Below, piece after piece: positions 41,885-50,685 of a stretch of 64,000 bases of DNA. The stretch spans positions 124,001 to 188,000 of the forward strand of contig NZ_JAAAMV010000002.1 of NCBI RefSeq assembly GCF_009909185.1, given 5' to 3'. Position numbers and translations under genes: made by a program. Each line of letters opens with the position of its first letter. Within the stretch, counting starts at the first letter, position 1. Source of the DNA: Paenibacillus glycinis (GTDB lineage: Bacteria; Bacillota; Bacilli; Paenibacillales; Paenibacillaceae). The notes under the pieces were generated by a model. The model saw only the letters and a program-made list of their open reading frames with translations, made no database searches and was not told where the DNA came from.

Positions 41885-42898
41885 TTACCTGCGGCGCAGC
41901 CGCTTGTCGAGAACGGCCGGGTGGTCGGCATTGTAATTGTCGGCCGGATTGAGATCGGTGCCGGGCGGGACGATCCCGTCGATGCGGTCGAGGATCTCGC
42001 CGTTCAATTCGACGTCGGCGCCGGCAAGCAGTCCGTCCAGCTGTTCCTGCGTCCGCGGACCGATAATCACCGAACTGACGCCGGGATGCGACCGGACGAA
42101 CGCCAGCGCGAGATGCGGCAGCGCGATGCCCGTCTCGTCCGCGAGGGCGTTCAGTTTCCGAAGCGCTTCCGCTTTGCCTTGATTGGCCGGGATGGTCGCG
42201 TCGTACAACGCCGGTCGGCTCGTCGCCCGGTGGCTGCCCATTTGATCGGCGCGGCCGGACAACCAGCCGCCGTTCAGCGGGCTATAGGTGAGCACGCCCA
42301 TGCCGTAACGCTGCGCGGCCGGCAGGACGGCCGCTTCGAGCTTACGCGCGAAGATGGAGTACATCGGCTGCTCCGTCAGAAAGCGATGATGGCCGCCCTG
42401 ACGCGCCGCCCATTGCGCCTCGACGATCAGCTCCGCGGGGAACGTCGACGAGCCGATCGCCCGCACCTTGCCCGCTCGGATCAGATCGGACAGCGCCGCG
42501 AGCGTCTCGTTGAGATCGGTATCGTAATCCGGGCGGTGGATCTGGTACAGATCGATGTAATCCGTTCCGAGCCTGCGAAGACTGTCGTCGACCGCGCGCT
42601 TGATCCAGCGAGCCGAACCGCCGCGGTGATTCGCGTCGGGGCCCATGGGAAGGCCGAACTTCGTCGCGAGCACCGCGTCGTCCCGCCGTCCTTTGAGCGC
42701 CTTGCCGACGATTTCCTCCGACTCGCCTCTCGAGTAGACGTCGGCCGTGTCGATAAAGTTGATGCCGGCGTCCAGCGCCGAGTGGATCATGCGGACCGAA
42801 TCGTCATGATCCGCGTTGCCCATCGTGCCGAACATCATGGCGCCAAGCGTAAATTCGCTGACCGAGATGCCGGTAACGCCGAGAATTCTTCGTTTCAT
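41885..42898 (-). CDS. aldo/keto reductase (AKR, YajO/IolS-like)
   Basis: 337 residues of a complete AKR barrel. Catalytic residues are recognisable: D50 and Y55 in FIDTADVYSRGESE, K80 in LATKFG, H121 in YQIHRPD. SVIIGPRTQEQLDG is the NADPH phosphate-binding region. Starts at 42898 with GGAGGC upstream. Its promoter at 42944-42974 has the 19-bp spacer and GGAGTTTGCTCC dyad of a MerR-family target, almost identical to that of the MerR gene at 51629, so it is probably induced by the same stress, perhaps reactive aldehydes or quinones. Confidence 0.93.
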   Translation of the reverse strand: MKRRILGVTGISVSEFTLGAMMFGTMGNADHDDSVRMIHSALDAGINFIDTADVYSRGESEEIVGKALKGRRDDAVLATKFGLPMGPDANHRGGSARWIKRAVDDSLRRLGTDYIDLYQIHRPDYDTDLNETLAALSDLIRAGKVRAIGSSTFPAELIVEAQWAARQGGHHRFLTEQPMYSIFARKLEAAVLPAAQRYGMGVLTYSPLNGGWLSGRADQMGSHRATSRPALYDATIPANQGKAEALRKLNALADETGIALPHLALAFVRSHPGVSSVIIGPRTQEQLDGLLAGADVELNGEILDRIDGIVPPGTDLNPADNYNADHPAVLDKRLRRR

Positions 42899-42943
42899 GG
42901 ATGGAGCCTCCTCCTTCGCGATGCTTGATTGGCGTTCACCTGC

Positions 42944-42974
42944 ATCGTACCCGATGGAGCAAACTCCAAGTCAA
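42944..42974 (-). promoter_or_regulatory. MerR-type promoter of the aldo/keto reductase gene
   Basis: TTGACT (42974-42969), a 19-bp spacer containing the dyad TGGAGTTTGCTCCA, then TACGAT (42949-42944). Overlong 19-bp spacing with a central dyad is the signature of MerR-family activation. Confidence 0.75.
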
Positions 42975-43007
42975 GCGACCGTCCGATACTTGCGGCCGTC
43001 CGCGCGC

Positions 43008-44006
43008 TCAATCGTTAAGCTTCACGCCGGTCAGCGCTTCGCTGAGCGTCCATAAGCGCTTGGCCGCTTCGGGATCGATCGCCCACGGACGAACGCCCGT
43101 GCCCTTCACGCTGTCGGCCGGCACGGCTTCGGAGATATCGTTATCCTCGCAGTAGACCCCGCCCATGCCGTCCAGCCGGCTGCTCGTCGCGCACCAGACG
43201 CTCGTCGCCGCTCCCTGCGGGACGGTTTTCATCTGGTCCGCGTTCGCGTCGCCGACCTTGCTGCCGTTCTTGTCCGTTACCTTCTGGACGCCGTTCTCCT
43301 CGTCGGTCAAACTGCGGCCGATATCGGTCGGGATGAGACCGGGATGAACGGAGAACGCGCGGACCCCGCTGGATTTGCCCAGCTTGTCCAGCTCCAGGGC
43401 GAATAAAGCGTTGGCGGTCTTGGACTGCGCGTACGCCTTCCATTTGTCGTACTCCCGCCGTTCGAAATTCGGGTCGTCGAAGTCGATGCCGCCCAGCCGA
43501 TGCGCGCGCGAGGTGACCGCGACGACCCGCGCGCCGCCGGCCTCTCGCAGCGCCGGCCACAGTCTGGCCGTAAGCTGGAAATGCCCGAGATGGTTCGTCG
43601 CGAACTGCGACTCGTAGCCGCGCGCATCGCGCGTCAGCGGGTTCGCCATGATGCCCGCGCTGTTCACCACTATATGGAGCGGCCGGCCGGAAGCCAGAAA
43701 CCGCTCGGCGAAGCCGTCGATCGAGGCCGGATCCGTCAGTTCCATCCGCTCGGTCTCCACCCGCGGTATACCCGCAAGCGCGGCTTGCGCTTTCTCCTGC
43801 GACCGCACGGGCACGATCACCGTGGCGCCGGCTTCGGCCAGCACGCGCGTCGTTTCGAGTCCGATGCCGGAATAGCCGCCCGTCACGATCGCGATTTTGC
43901 CGGTCAAGTCGCGTCCGGCAAGCACTTCCCGCGCCGTCGAGCGCGGCCCGAATCCGGATCCGATCGGCGCCTGCGGCGTTGTTTCGTTTGCTGAATATAA
44001 GTACAT
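43008..44006 (-). CDS. short-chain dehydrogenase/reductase (SDR), retinol-dehydrogenase-like
   Basis: 332 residues of a classical SDR with an N-terminal extension. The cofactor motif is TGGYSGIG, NSAG the structural motif, and YAQSK the catalytic Tyr/Lys pair. FSVHPGLIPTDIGRSL follows as usual. It is a close paralog of the SDR at 50686-51627 (same order, same N-terminal TPQAPI.SGFGP). It starts at 44006 with AAGGCGG upstream. The promoter at 44077-44107 is also MerR-like but with a different dyad, suggesting a second regulator encoded elsewhere. Confidence 0.93.
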   Translation of the reverse strand: MYLYSANETTPQAPIGSGFGPRSTAREVLAGRDLTGKIAIVTGGYSGIGLETTRVLAEAGATVIVPVRSQEKAQAALAGIPRVETERMELTDPASIDGFAERFLASGRPLHIVVNSAGIMANPLTRDARGYESQFATNHLGHFQLTARLWPALREAGGARVVAVTSRAHRLGGIDFDDPNFERREYDKWKAYAQSKTANALFALELDKLGKSSGVRAFSVHPGLIPTDIGRSLTDEENGVQKVTDKNGSKVGDANADQMKTVPQGAATSVWCATSSRLDGMGGVYCEDNDISEAVPADSVKGTGVRPWAIDPEAAKRLWTLSEALTGVKLND

Positions 44007-44076
44007 ATGGGTTACCGCCTTCGATAGGATTCATTCCGTTCGCTATAGGTTGTCGACTTTCCCGGAATGTCATCCC

Positions 44077-44107
44077 ATCTTACGCCTTAAAGTTCACTTT
44101 AAGGCAA
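44077..44107 (-). promoter_or_regulatory. MerR-type promoter of the SDR gene with a different operator
   Basis: TTGCCT (44107-44102), a 19-bp spacer holding CCTTAAAGTGAACTTTAAGG as a 9-bp inverted repeat that overlaps the -35, then TAAGAT (44082-44077). Confidence 0.75.
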
Positions 44108-44259
44108 GCATTTTCTTCGGGCGGTCCCTGGGCGAAGGCTGGACGACGAGCGAACAGCAACATGCCGCCGACAAATCGAAGGCATCTGCGGCAAGCTGTC
44201 CGTCATGCAGGCTGAAACCTGCCGCTTATGAATCCAACGTCGGCCCCTTAGCGCATTCG

Positions 44260-45099
44260 TCAACGCGATACGGGATCCTGATAGTGCCCGCGCGGCTTTT
44301 TGCCGCTCCAGCGGTCGTCGATTTGCTCGAGCGTCGATTGGTAACGCGTATCCACGCTGAGCCGATAATGATGCGTCGTGTTTTCCAGCGAGCAGTGCAT
44401 GAGGAACATGCCGAAGATGAGAATATCCCCTGCCCGGAATTCCGTCGTCGCCCACTTGCCGCCGTATTTGTTCGTGATGACGAGCGGATCGTCCGTGTAA
44501 TGGCCGATGCCGTCCCGGTCCGCGTCCTTCTTGCCGTACGATTGCTTCAAGTCCTCGAAGCGATGGGAATCCAGGCAGAGCGCGAGACCGCCCGTCGCAT
44601 AATCGACGTCGCCCAGCGGGGACCAGACGGTGTACACGTTGCGCGTGCCGCGGCCCATATAGACGATGTCGTAATGCGCGCCCGTGAAGTCGCCCTTGCC
44701 GACGGCCCGAAGCCACTTGTAATGATACGTCAGCGACTTCGCGTCCAGCAGCCGATCGAATAACAGCATGATGTGATCGCCGTTCAGCACGTTCAGCAGC
44801 TCCGGCAGGTCCTCGTTCGTACCGCCCATGAAGAGCGACTTGCTTCCGTCCGCCATGACGGCTTCCTCCAGCAGGGTGTCCCGGTCAAGCTTGCCCATCT
44901 TTCGCATCTTCTCCAAAACGGCGCGTCTCGCCTCCAGCACCCGTTCCCGATCGTGAAAGCCGCGCAGCAGCAAGTACCCGTCCTGCGCGATTCGCCTTCG
45001 CAGCGCATCGGCATCGTGCAAAATGTCGTTCGAATCCTTTAATTCCGTTAAATGCGGTCCTCCGAGCTCCAGCTCCCGGCTTCCAACCTTGACGAACAT
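44260..45099 (-). CDS. phytanoyl-CoA dioxygenase (PhyH) family protein 3
   Basis: 279 residues; Fe(II) ligands H142 and D144 (GAHYDIVYMG) and H235 (FLMHCSLEN), with R246 for 2-oxoglutarate. DYATGGLALCLDSHR is the PhyH core strand. ATG at 45099 is preceded by AGGGGGC; further upstream codons belong to the antisense of the AraC gene and are not used. It is divergent from the AraC gene at 45235 with 135 bp between, a common enzyme/regulator pairing. It is not close to the other two PhyH proteins of the window. Confidence 0.9.
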   Translation of the reverse strand: MFVKVGSRELELGGPHLTELKDSNDILHDADALRRRIAQDGYLLLRGFHDRERVLEARRAVLEKMRKMGKLDRDTLLEEAVMADGSKSLFMGGTNEDLPELLNVLNGDHIMLLFDRLLDAKSLTYHYKWLRAVGKGDFTGAHYDIVYMGRGTRNVYTVWSPLGDVDYATGGLALCLDSHRFEDLKQSYGKKDADRDGIGHYTDDPLVITNKYGGKWATTEFRAGDILIFGMFLMHCSLENTTHHYRLSVDTRYQSTLEQIDDRWSGKKPRGHYQDPVSR

Positions 45100-45234
45100 G
45101 CGGCAGCCCCCTATCGCGCGTGATAGCTTCATTGTAGCCGCCGGCGGCTCCCCGTTCCATGGAGCGAAGTCGCGGAAACATGTATAATCGTACGTATAAT
45201 GCCCATTCGATCCCCTCGTCAGGAGGCCGCCCGC

Positions 45235-46047
45235 ATGACTTACATGAACATCCCCTACGGACCGGACGATCCCGTCGCGCTTCGCGAGCTTCGGTTCAAA
45301 ACGATCTGGAAAGTGCTGACGAACGACGCCTACCAAGTCGCCAAGCCGCAGGGGTTCGAGTCTCCCGGCATCTTCGTCACGTTCGACGGAAAAGGCACGA
45401 TCGCGTTGGCGGACCGTGCCTTCGAATTGGACGCCGGAACCTATATGATCGTCCCGGGCGGCGTTCCCTGCGCCTACCGTTGTCCGGCAGGCGAGTGGAA
45501 ATTTTATTTTATGCAATTCGATCCCCTGGACATGGCGCATGAGCTCGAGCTCGCCGTCGGAGAGCCTGTCTCGACCGCCAAGATTGCCGAAGCGGTCCGG
45601 CTCTGCGAGCGGCTCATCGACAGCCTCATCGTCCGGCCGATCGGCTACGGCTACGCCGTTCGCGAAGCCGCGCAGGAACTGCTGCTGCTCTTTGCCAGGG
45701 AGCAGGAAGCGACCGGCCGGCGGCGGCATCCGGAGCTCGACGACATCTTGTTCCGCATGCATCAGCATATCGGGCAGCCGGTGCCGGTCGGCGACTTCGT
45801 CCGCCGGAGCGGGTTGTCGCGCACGGCGTTCTTCGCCCGCTTCCGCGACCGAACCGGCATGTCGCCGGCCCGCTACATGCAGGAGCTCAAGCTGGCGTCC
45901 GCCAAGGCGGCGCTCGAGACGACGAGCGCCTCGATCAAGGAGATCGCGGCATCGCTCAGGTTTTACGACGAGTTCCATTTCTCCAAGCTGTTCAAGCAAA
46001 GGTACGGCATCTCGCCCCGCGCATACCGGGGCGGCAGGGAACTTTAG
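45235..46047 (+). CDS. AraC family transcriptional regulator
   Basis: 270 residues. An N-terminal cupin domain (FDGKGTIALADRAFELDAGTY) and a C-terminal pair of helix-turn-helix motifs: VGDFVRRSGLSRTAFFARF and IKEIAASLRFYDEFHFSKLF. The start ATG at 45235 follows CAGGAGGCC. It likely controls the divergent PhyH gene. Its stop overlaps the stop of the VOC dioxygenase gene on the other strand by four bases. Confidence 0.93.
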   Translation: MTYMNIPYGPDDPVALRELRFKTIWKVLTNDAYQVAKPQGFESPGIFVTFDGKGTIALADRAFELDAGTYMIVPGGVPCAYRCPAGEWKFYFMQFDPLDMAHELELAVGEPVSTAKIAEAVRLCERLIDSLIVRPIGYGYAVREAAQELLLLFAREQEATGRRRHPELDDILFRMHQHIGQPVPVGDFVRRSGLSRTAFFARFRDRTGMSPARYMQELKLASAKAALETTSASIKEIAASLRFYDEFHFSKLFKQRYGISPRAYRGGREL

Positions 46048-47003
46048 CCGCCGATTCCTTGCGATTCGTTCGCAGCCCGGACCGCGATCGGCTTCAAGGC
46101 GGCTTCCAGCTCGGCCCTGCGCGGTTCGAACCAGGCCGGCAGCATGAGCTTCCGTCCCAATTCGCCCGGCGCCTCGTCCCGCGCGAAGCCCGGGACGTCC
46201 GTCGCGATCTCGAATAGAATGCCGCCCTTCTCGCGGAAATACACCGCATGGAAGTATTGCCGGTCCTTGATCTCGGTCGGCTCATACCCGCCGCGGACGA
46301 GCAGCTCCCGCCAGCGCGCGAGCTCTTCCTCGTCCTTCGCCCGGAAAGCGATGTGATGCACGGTGCCGACGCCGCCTTTGCCCCATTCCATGTCGGTCAG
46401 CGGCACGTCGATCACGCCGCCCTTGTCCGCCGTGCCGACGAATCGGGCATAGCCGTCCTGTTCGCCGACCTTGGTCAGCCCGAGCACGTTCTCGAGCGCA
46501 TCCAAGGTCGGTTTGTAATCCCTGCTGAAGAGAACCGCGCCGCCGAAGCCCTTGATCGCTTGGCCGGACGGAATGCCCGCGTAATCGTCCTCGCGTTCGG
46601 GTCCTTCCGCCCGCTCGACCAGCTCCATGCGCAGCCCTTCGCCGTTCTCGAACTGGAGGAAGGCTTCCCCGAACCTCGTCTCGCAAGCGGCGGCGATGCC
46701 GTGTCCCGCCAGGCGTTCTTCCCAATACCCGCTCGCGCCGGCCGGTATGGCGAACGTCGTGATGCCCGGCTGTCCCCCGCCGACCTTTCCGTCCCGCGCG
46801 GTCGAGGACGGGAAGAACGTAATCACGGTTCCGGGCGCGCCGATCGGATCGCCAAAATACAGATGATACGTATCCGGCGCGTCGAAATTAACCGTCCGCT
46901 TCACGAGCGGCAGTCCCAATATGCCCGTATAAAAGTCCACGGTCGTCTGCGGATCCCGCGAAAACGCCGTAATATGATGAATGCCTGCCGTCCGTTCGGA
47001 CAT
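46044..47003 (-). CDS. VOC family ring-cleaving dioxygenase (MhqO/PcpA-like)
   Basis: 319 residues with two tandem vicinal-oxygen-chelate modules. Metal ligands are expected at H10 (GIHHITAFSRD), H around 220 (VHHIAFRAKDE) and E (GILFEIATD). Homologues open hydroquinone or catechol rings and respond to quinone stress. Two ATGs are possible: 47003 is chosen because AAGGAGAG is nine bases from it but only three from 47009. Monocistronic between two terminators. Confidence 0.92.
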   Translation of the reverse strand: MSERTAGIHHITAFSRDPQTTVDFYTGILGLPLVKRTVNFDAPDTYHLYFGDPIGAPGTVITFFPSSTARDGKVGGGQPGITTFAIPAGASGYWEERLAGHGIAAACETRFGEAFLQFENGEGLRMELVERAEGPEREDDYAGIPSGQAIKGFGGAVLFSRDYKPTLDALENVLGLTKVGEQDGYARFVGTADKGGVIDVPLTDMEWGKGGVGTVHHIAFRAKDEEELARWRELLVRGGYEPTEIKDRQYFHAVYFREKGGILFEIATDVPGFARDEAPGELGRKLMLPAWFEPRRAELEAALKPIAVRAANESQGIGG

Positions 47004-47074
47004 AACCATCTCTCCTTGTTCATTTCTTGTTGTCGAATTGCATCGCCCCGCAGGGAGGTTGCCCGCGCACGCGG

Positions 47075-47114
47075 AAACAGCCGCCCTCCGTCCGAAACGG
47101 GGAATCGGCTGTTT
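47075..47114 (-). terminator. hairpin terminator after the PAS hybrid kinase gene
   Basis: Arms AAACAGCCG/CGGCTGTTT with a stable inner CCCCGTT/ACGGAGGG stem; T-tract of three on the minus strand. Confidence 0.65.
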
Positions 47115-47139
47115 GGCTTGCGCCCGAGGCTTCAAGCGA

Positions 47140-49059
47140 TCAGCTTCTGCGCTTGATCGCCAAACACTGCTCGATCGCGGACGAGACGGCGTCCATCTGG
47201 ATCGGCTTGCTGATGTATTCGTCCATGCCCGCCGCCAAATACCGCTCCCGGTCGCCTTTGAGCGCATGCGCCGTGACCGCCACGATAAACGGAATTTTCT
47301 CCGCCGACATTTTTTCCTTGATCACGCGGGCGGCCTCGACGCCGTCGACGAGCGGCATCTGAACGTCCATGAAGATGATGTCGTAGGGGGAACGTTCGAC
47401 CGCCTCGATCGCTTCCGCCCCGTTCACGACGACGGTCGAATTGTAGCCGAGCTTCTCGACCATTTTCTTGAGCACGGTCTGGTTGACTTCGTTATCCTCC
47501 GCGATCATGATCCGCAGCGGATCCGCCGCCTGGACTTCCTCGGACTCCGCGCTCGCGACGGCCGGCAGCTCCAACTGCCGGAAGGTGCCCGTGAACACGA
47601 ACGTCGAGCCCGGTTGATCGCCGTTGTGCTCGTGCCAGATATCGCCGTCCATCAGCGCCACGAGCTTCTTGCAGATAGCCAGCCCCAAGCCGGTGCCCTC
47701 GAACTCGCGCGTCATGAAATAATCCGCTTGGTAGAACGGATCGAACAGATGAACGACCTTGTCCGCGGCGACGCCGAGGCCGGTATCCCGGATCGAGAAC
47801 CGGAGCTTGACCTTGTCCGCTTCCGACGAGGGATCGCGCTGGACGACGATCGAGACCGCGCCGTTCGGCGTAAATTTGATCGCGTTGCCCATCAGATTCA
47901 TGAGCACCTGGCGAACCTTCGTCACGTCCCCCATGACAATCTGCGGCACATCCTGCGCGATGGAGGTCGTGAGCGCGAGATTTTTCTCGAGCGTCTTGGG
48001 CAGGATCACGTTCAGCGCATCCGATAGCGTGGTCCTGACGCTGAACGGTTCTTCGACGAGCTCCGACTTGCCCGATTCGATCTTGGAGAAGTCGAGAATA
48101 TCGTTGATGATGGCGAGGAGCGTCGTGCCGCTCTTCTTGATGATTTGAACGTACTCCTGCTGTTCGGCGTCCAAGGGCGTCTGCAGGATCAGATCGGTCA
48201 TGCCGATGACGCCGTTCATGGGCGTCCGGATCTCATGGCTCATCATGGCCAGGAAATCGCTCTTCGCCCGATTCGTCTTCTCCGCGGCTTCCTTCTCGAT
48301 GATGAGCCGCTTCTGCTCCGTCATGTCTTTGGCGATCAGGTAGAAGCCGACGTTCTTGCCGCGAATGATGATCGGCGCGACCGTCGCCAGCACTTCCACC
48401 CGATGCCCGTCTTTATGGCGAATCAGATTAATGTCGTTCTCGACCGACGTGTAATCGCCGTGCGTCGTCAACACGTTGCGCACATTGAGCTCGCCGATCA
48501 ACTTGGCGATATCCGTGCCGATCAGCTCCGGTATCTTGTAGCCGGTCAGGCTTTCCGCCATGACGTTCCCGTTGATGACCGTGCCGTCCAAGCCGAACGA
48601 GACGATCGCGTCGTGATTGTATTTCTTGAGCGACGTGTAACGTTCGATGCTCTCCTGCAGCTTGAGCTCCGTCGCTTTGGTCGCGGTGATATCCAGCACT
48701 TGCGAGATGTAATATAGCGGAAGCCCGGTCTCCTCTTCGCGAACGAGCGAGACGTGCAGCGACGTCCAGATGCTGTCGCCGTTCCGGTGCATGAAATGTT
48801 TCTCGACCTCGAAGGTATGCGAAGCGCCGTCGAACAATTCTTGGAGCACCCGCGCGTTGATCGCGGGATCGTCCGAATAGACGAAGTCGGTTGCCGGCCG
48901 GCTCAGCAATTCTTCGTGCGTGCAGTCGAATATTTTGCAGACGGCAGGGTTCGCGCTGATCCAATCCCCCTCGATCGACACGAGCGCGATGCCGATCGGC
49001 GCGTGCTTGAACACATGTTCGAAAACCGATTGCTGACCGACGATCTCCAAATCCTGCAT
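47140..49059 (-). CDS. PAS-domain hybrid sensor histidine kinase
   Basis: 639 residues, no membrane segment. Two PAS domains (about 8-130 and 140-260; FDCTHEELLSRPATDFV, ESLTGYKIPELIGTDIA), a HisKA domain with MMSHEIRTPMNGVIGMTD, a HATPase domain (LMNLMGNAIKFTPNG; GTGLGLAICKKL) and a C-terminal receiver domain (IMIAEDNEVNQ, IIFMDVQMPLVDG). Start at 49059 with GGGAGG upstream; an earlier open frame lacks support. It is an orphan hybrid kinase with no regulator next to it, so its phosphotransfer partner is encoded elsewhere. Confidence 0.93.
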   Translation of the reverse strand: MQDLEIVGQQSVFEHVFKHAPIGIALVSIEGDWISANPAVCKIFDCTHEELLSRPATDFVYSDDPAINARVLQELFDGASHTFEVEKHFMHRNGDSIWTSLHVSLVREEETGLPLYYISQVLDITATKATELKLQESIERYTSLKKYNHDAIVSFGLDGTVINGNVMAESLTGYKIPELIGTDIAKLIGELNVRNVLTTHGDYTSVENDINLIRHKDGHRVEVLATVAPIIIRGKNVGFYLIAKDMTEQKRLIIEKEAAEKTNRAKSDFLAMMSHEIRTPMNGVIGMTDLILQTPLDAEQQEYVQIIKKSGTTLLAIINDILDFSKIESGKSELVEEPFSVRTTLSDALNVILPKTLEKNLALTTSIAQDVPQIVMGDVTKVRQVLMNLMGNAIKFTPNGAVSIVVQRDPSSEADKVKLRFSIRDTGLGVAADKVVHLFDPFYQADYFMTREFEGTGLGLAICKKLVALMDGDIWHEHNGDQPGSTFVFTGTFRQLELPAVASAESEEVQAADPLRIMIAEDNEVNQTVLKKMVEKLGYNSTVVVNGAEAIEAVERSPYDIIFMDVQMPLVDGVEAARVIKEKMSAEKIPFIVAVTAHALKGDRERYLAAGMDEYISKPIQMDAVSSAIEQCLAIKRRS

Positions 49060-49182
49060 GACGATATACCTCCCGATGAGCCCGATGTAGCCGTTATCCG
49101 GGGCTGCGAGCAATCCTCGCCGAGCGCCATGGCGCTTTATTCCCCTAGCATAACTACACCGCTCAGCCATTATGCGAAACAG

Positions 49183-50454
49183 CTAAACGGCATTCTCGGC
49201 GATGTATTTTAGCAGGAAGCCGTTGCGGAACTTCCCATTCGGGTCGCTATCCTCCAGCAGGCGGACGAATTCCGGCCGTTTCTCGTACAGCGACTGCACC
49301 CGCGCTGGCGCCATCGTGAACAGCTTCGCCCAGTGCGGACGGGCGCCGAAGGGCGCCAGCCCTTCCTCGATCAACGGCAGCACGGCCTGCACCGCCGCCC
49401 ATTCCGGCTTCCACGTGAAATGAATCGCGACCGAATCCTGCCGGTAGCACGGACTCATCCAAAACCCGTCCGCGGCGATCGTGCGCACTTCGGACGTATA
49501 CAGCAGCGGCGAGATCGCGTCCCGCAGCCGGTCGATGGCGAGGAGCGCTTCGTACGCCCGTTCGCGCGGCACGAAATATTCGCTCTGCAGCTCCTCGCCC
49601 GCGCTCGGGGTGAACGCCATGCGAAAATGCGGCAGCCGTTCATGCCACGGCCCCGGCACGCCGAGCTGTTCGCTGCAATTCTCCGCCGAGTGGCCCGGCA
49701 CGGGATGCAGGTTCTCCCGGGCGGGCTTCGCGCCGAACAGCTCGGGCAGGACGCCAGCGTCAGCGTCGCCCGCATGCTTCGTCTTCACCCATACTTGATT
49801 GAACGCCGGCTGCTTCCAATCCGTGAACAAGCTGACGCTGTAGCCGCCCGCGAGGATCGCCTCCGCGTTCGACTCCAGCTGTGCCAAGGGCAGGTCCTCG
49901 TACACCTGCTGGGTCATCTCGAACGCCGGGACGACGTCCAGCGTAAGCTTCGTGACGACGCCCAAGCCCCCGAGCCCGACCGCCGCGCCGTCGAATCGCC
50001 CGTCTTCGTCCCCGCGGGAGAACACGACGGTTTCCCCGTTGCCCTGGACGACCTCGAGCGAGCGGACCGCCGTGGCCAGATTGCCGTTCCGGACGCCGGA
50101 CCCGTGCGTGGCCGAAGCGCACGCGCCGGCGACGGTGATGTGCGGCAGCGACGCCAGGTTATGCAGCGCGCGGCCGTTGTCTTGCAGATATGCGCACAGG
50201 TCGCCGTAGCGAATGCCGGCTTCGACCGTTACCGTGTTGCGGACGCGGTCGAGCGCGATCACCCGGCTCAGCTTCTGAAGCGACACATGCGCGCCGGTCG
50301 TGTCGGCGATGTCGTTGAACGAATGCCGCGTGCCGAGCACCTTCAGCCGCTCGCTTCGCGCCACCAAGTCCTGTACCTGCTCCAAGCTATCGGGAATATG
50401 GATTTCCGAGGCGCCGTACGTGTAATTGCCGGCCCAATTTCGTTGCTGTTCCAC
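49183..50454 (-). CDS. FAD-linked alditol oxidase-like (AldO/xylitol oxidase) flavoprotein
   Basis: 423 residues. The N-terminal FAD-binding PCMH domain contains RNWAGNYTYGASEIHIPDSL and VLGTRHSFNDIAD, where the His matches the covalent-FAD histidine of Streptomyces AldO; GACASATHGSG is the second flavin motif. The C-terminal D-arabinono-lactone oxidase-type domain ends with HWAKLFTM and FRNGFLLKYI. It should oxidise polyols to aldoses with hydrogen peroxide production. GTG at 50454 is nine bases from GGAGG. No polyol transporter is beside it. Confidence 0.9.
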   Translation of the reverse strand: MEQQRNWAGNYTYGASEIHIPDSLEQVQDLVARSERLKVLGTRHSFNDIADTTGAHVSLQKLSRVIALDRVRNTVTVEAGIRYGDLCAYLQDNGRALHNLASLPHITVAGACASATHGSGVRNGNLATAVRSLEVVQGNGETVVFSRGDEDGRFDGAAVGLGGLGVVTKLTLDVVPAFEMTQQVYEDLPLAQLESNAEAILAGGYSVSLFTDWKQPAFNQVWVKTKHAGDADAGVLPELFGAKPARENLHPVPGHSAENCSEQLGVPGPWHERLPHFRMAFTPSAGEELQSEYFVPRERAYEALLAIDRLRDAISPLLYTSEVRTIAADGFWMSPCYRQDSVAIHFTWKPEWAAVQAVLPLIEEGLAPFGARPHWAKLFTMAPARVQSLYEKRPEFVRLLEDSDPNGKFRNGFLLKYIAENAV

Positions 50455-50580
50455 CTCTTCGCACCTCCGTGAGTAGTCGTTCCTCCCTTAACTACTTCGA
50501 GAAGCGCGCGCATTTCCCTCCATCGGCTGCAGATCCGCTCCAAAGCGCATGGTTCGGGAGTCCCGGTCCCGGCCAACGCC

Positions 50581-50611
50581 AAAAGCCGCCTCGCCCGGCA
50601 AGACGGCCTTA
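50581..50611 (-). terminator. intrinsic terminator of the MerR-SDR operon
   Basis: Stem GCCGCCT/AGACGGC with a 9-base loop followed by four T residues on the minus strand, 48 bases past the in-phase stop at 50655. Confidence 0.6.
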
Positions 50612-50685
50612 TCATCCTTCTTCATCCTTTTGCGATCCTTGAGATCCTTGCCCGCTATTCGATCCGCGCGCCGGTCATATCCTCG

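Noticed and set aside
44100..44250. Possible gene remnant between the SDR and PhyH genes
   Set aside because: Open frames are short, have no ribosome binding site and show no family resemblance.
45100..45999. Upstream extension of the third PhyH gene
   Set aside because: It is antisense to the AraC gene, and the real start at 45099 has a ribosome binding site and the family N-terminus.
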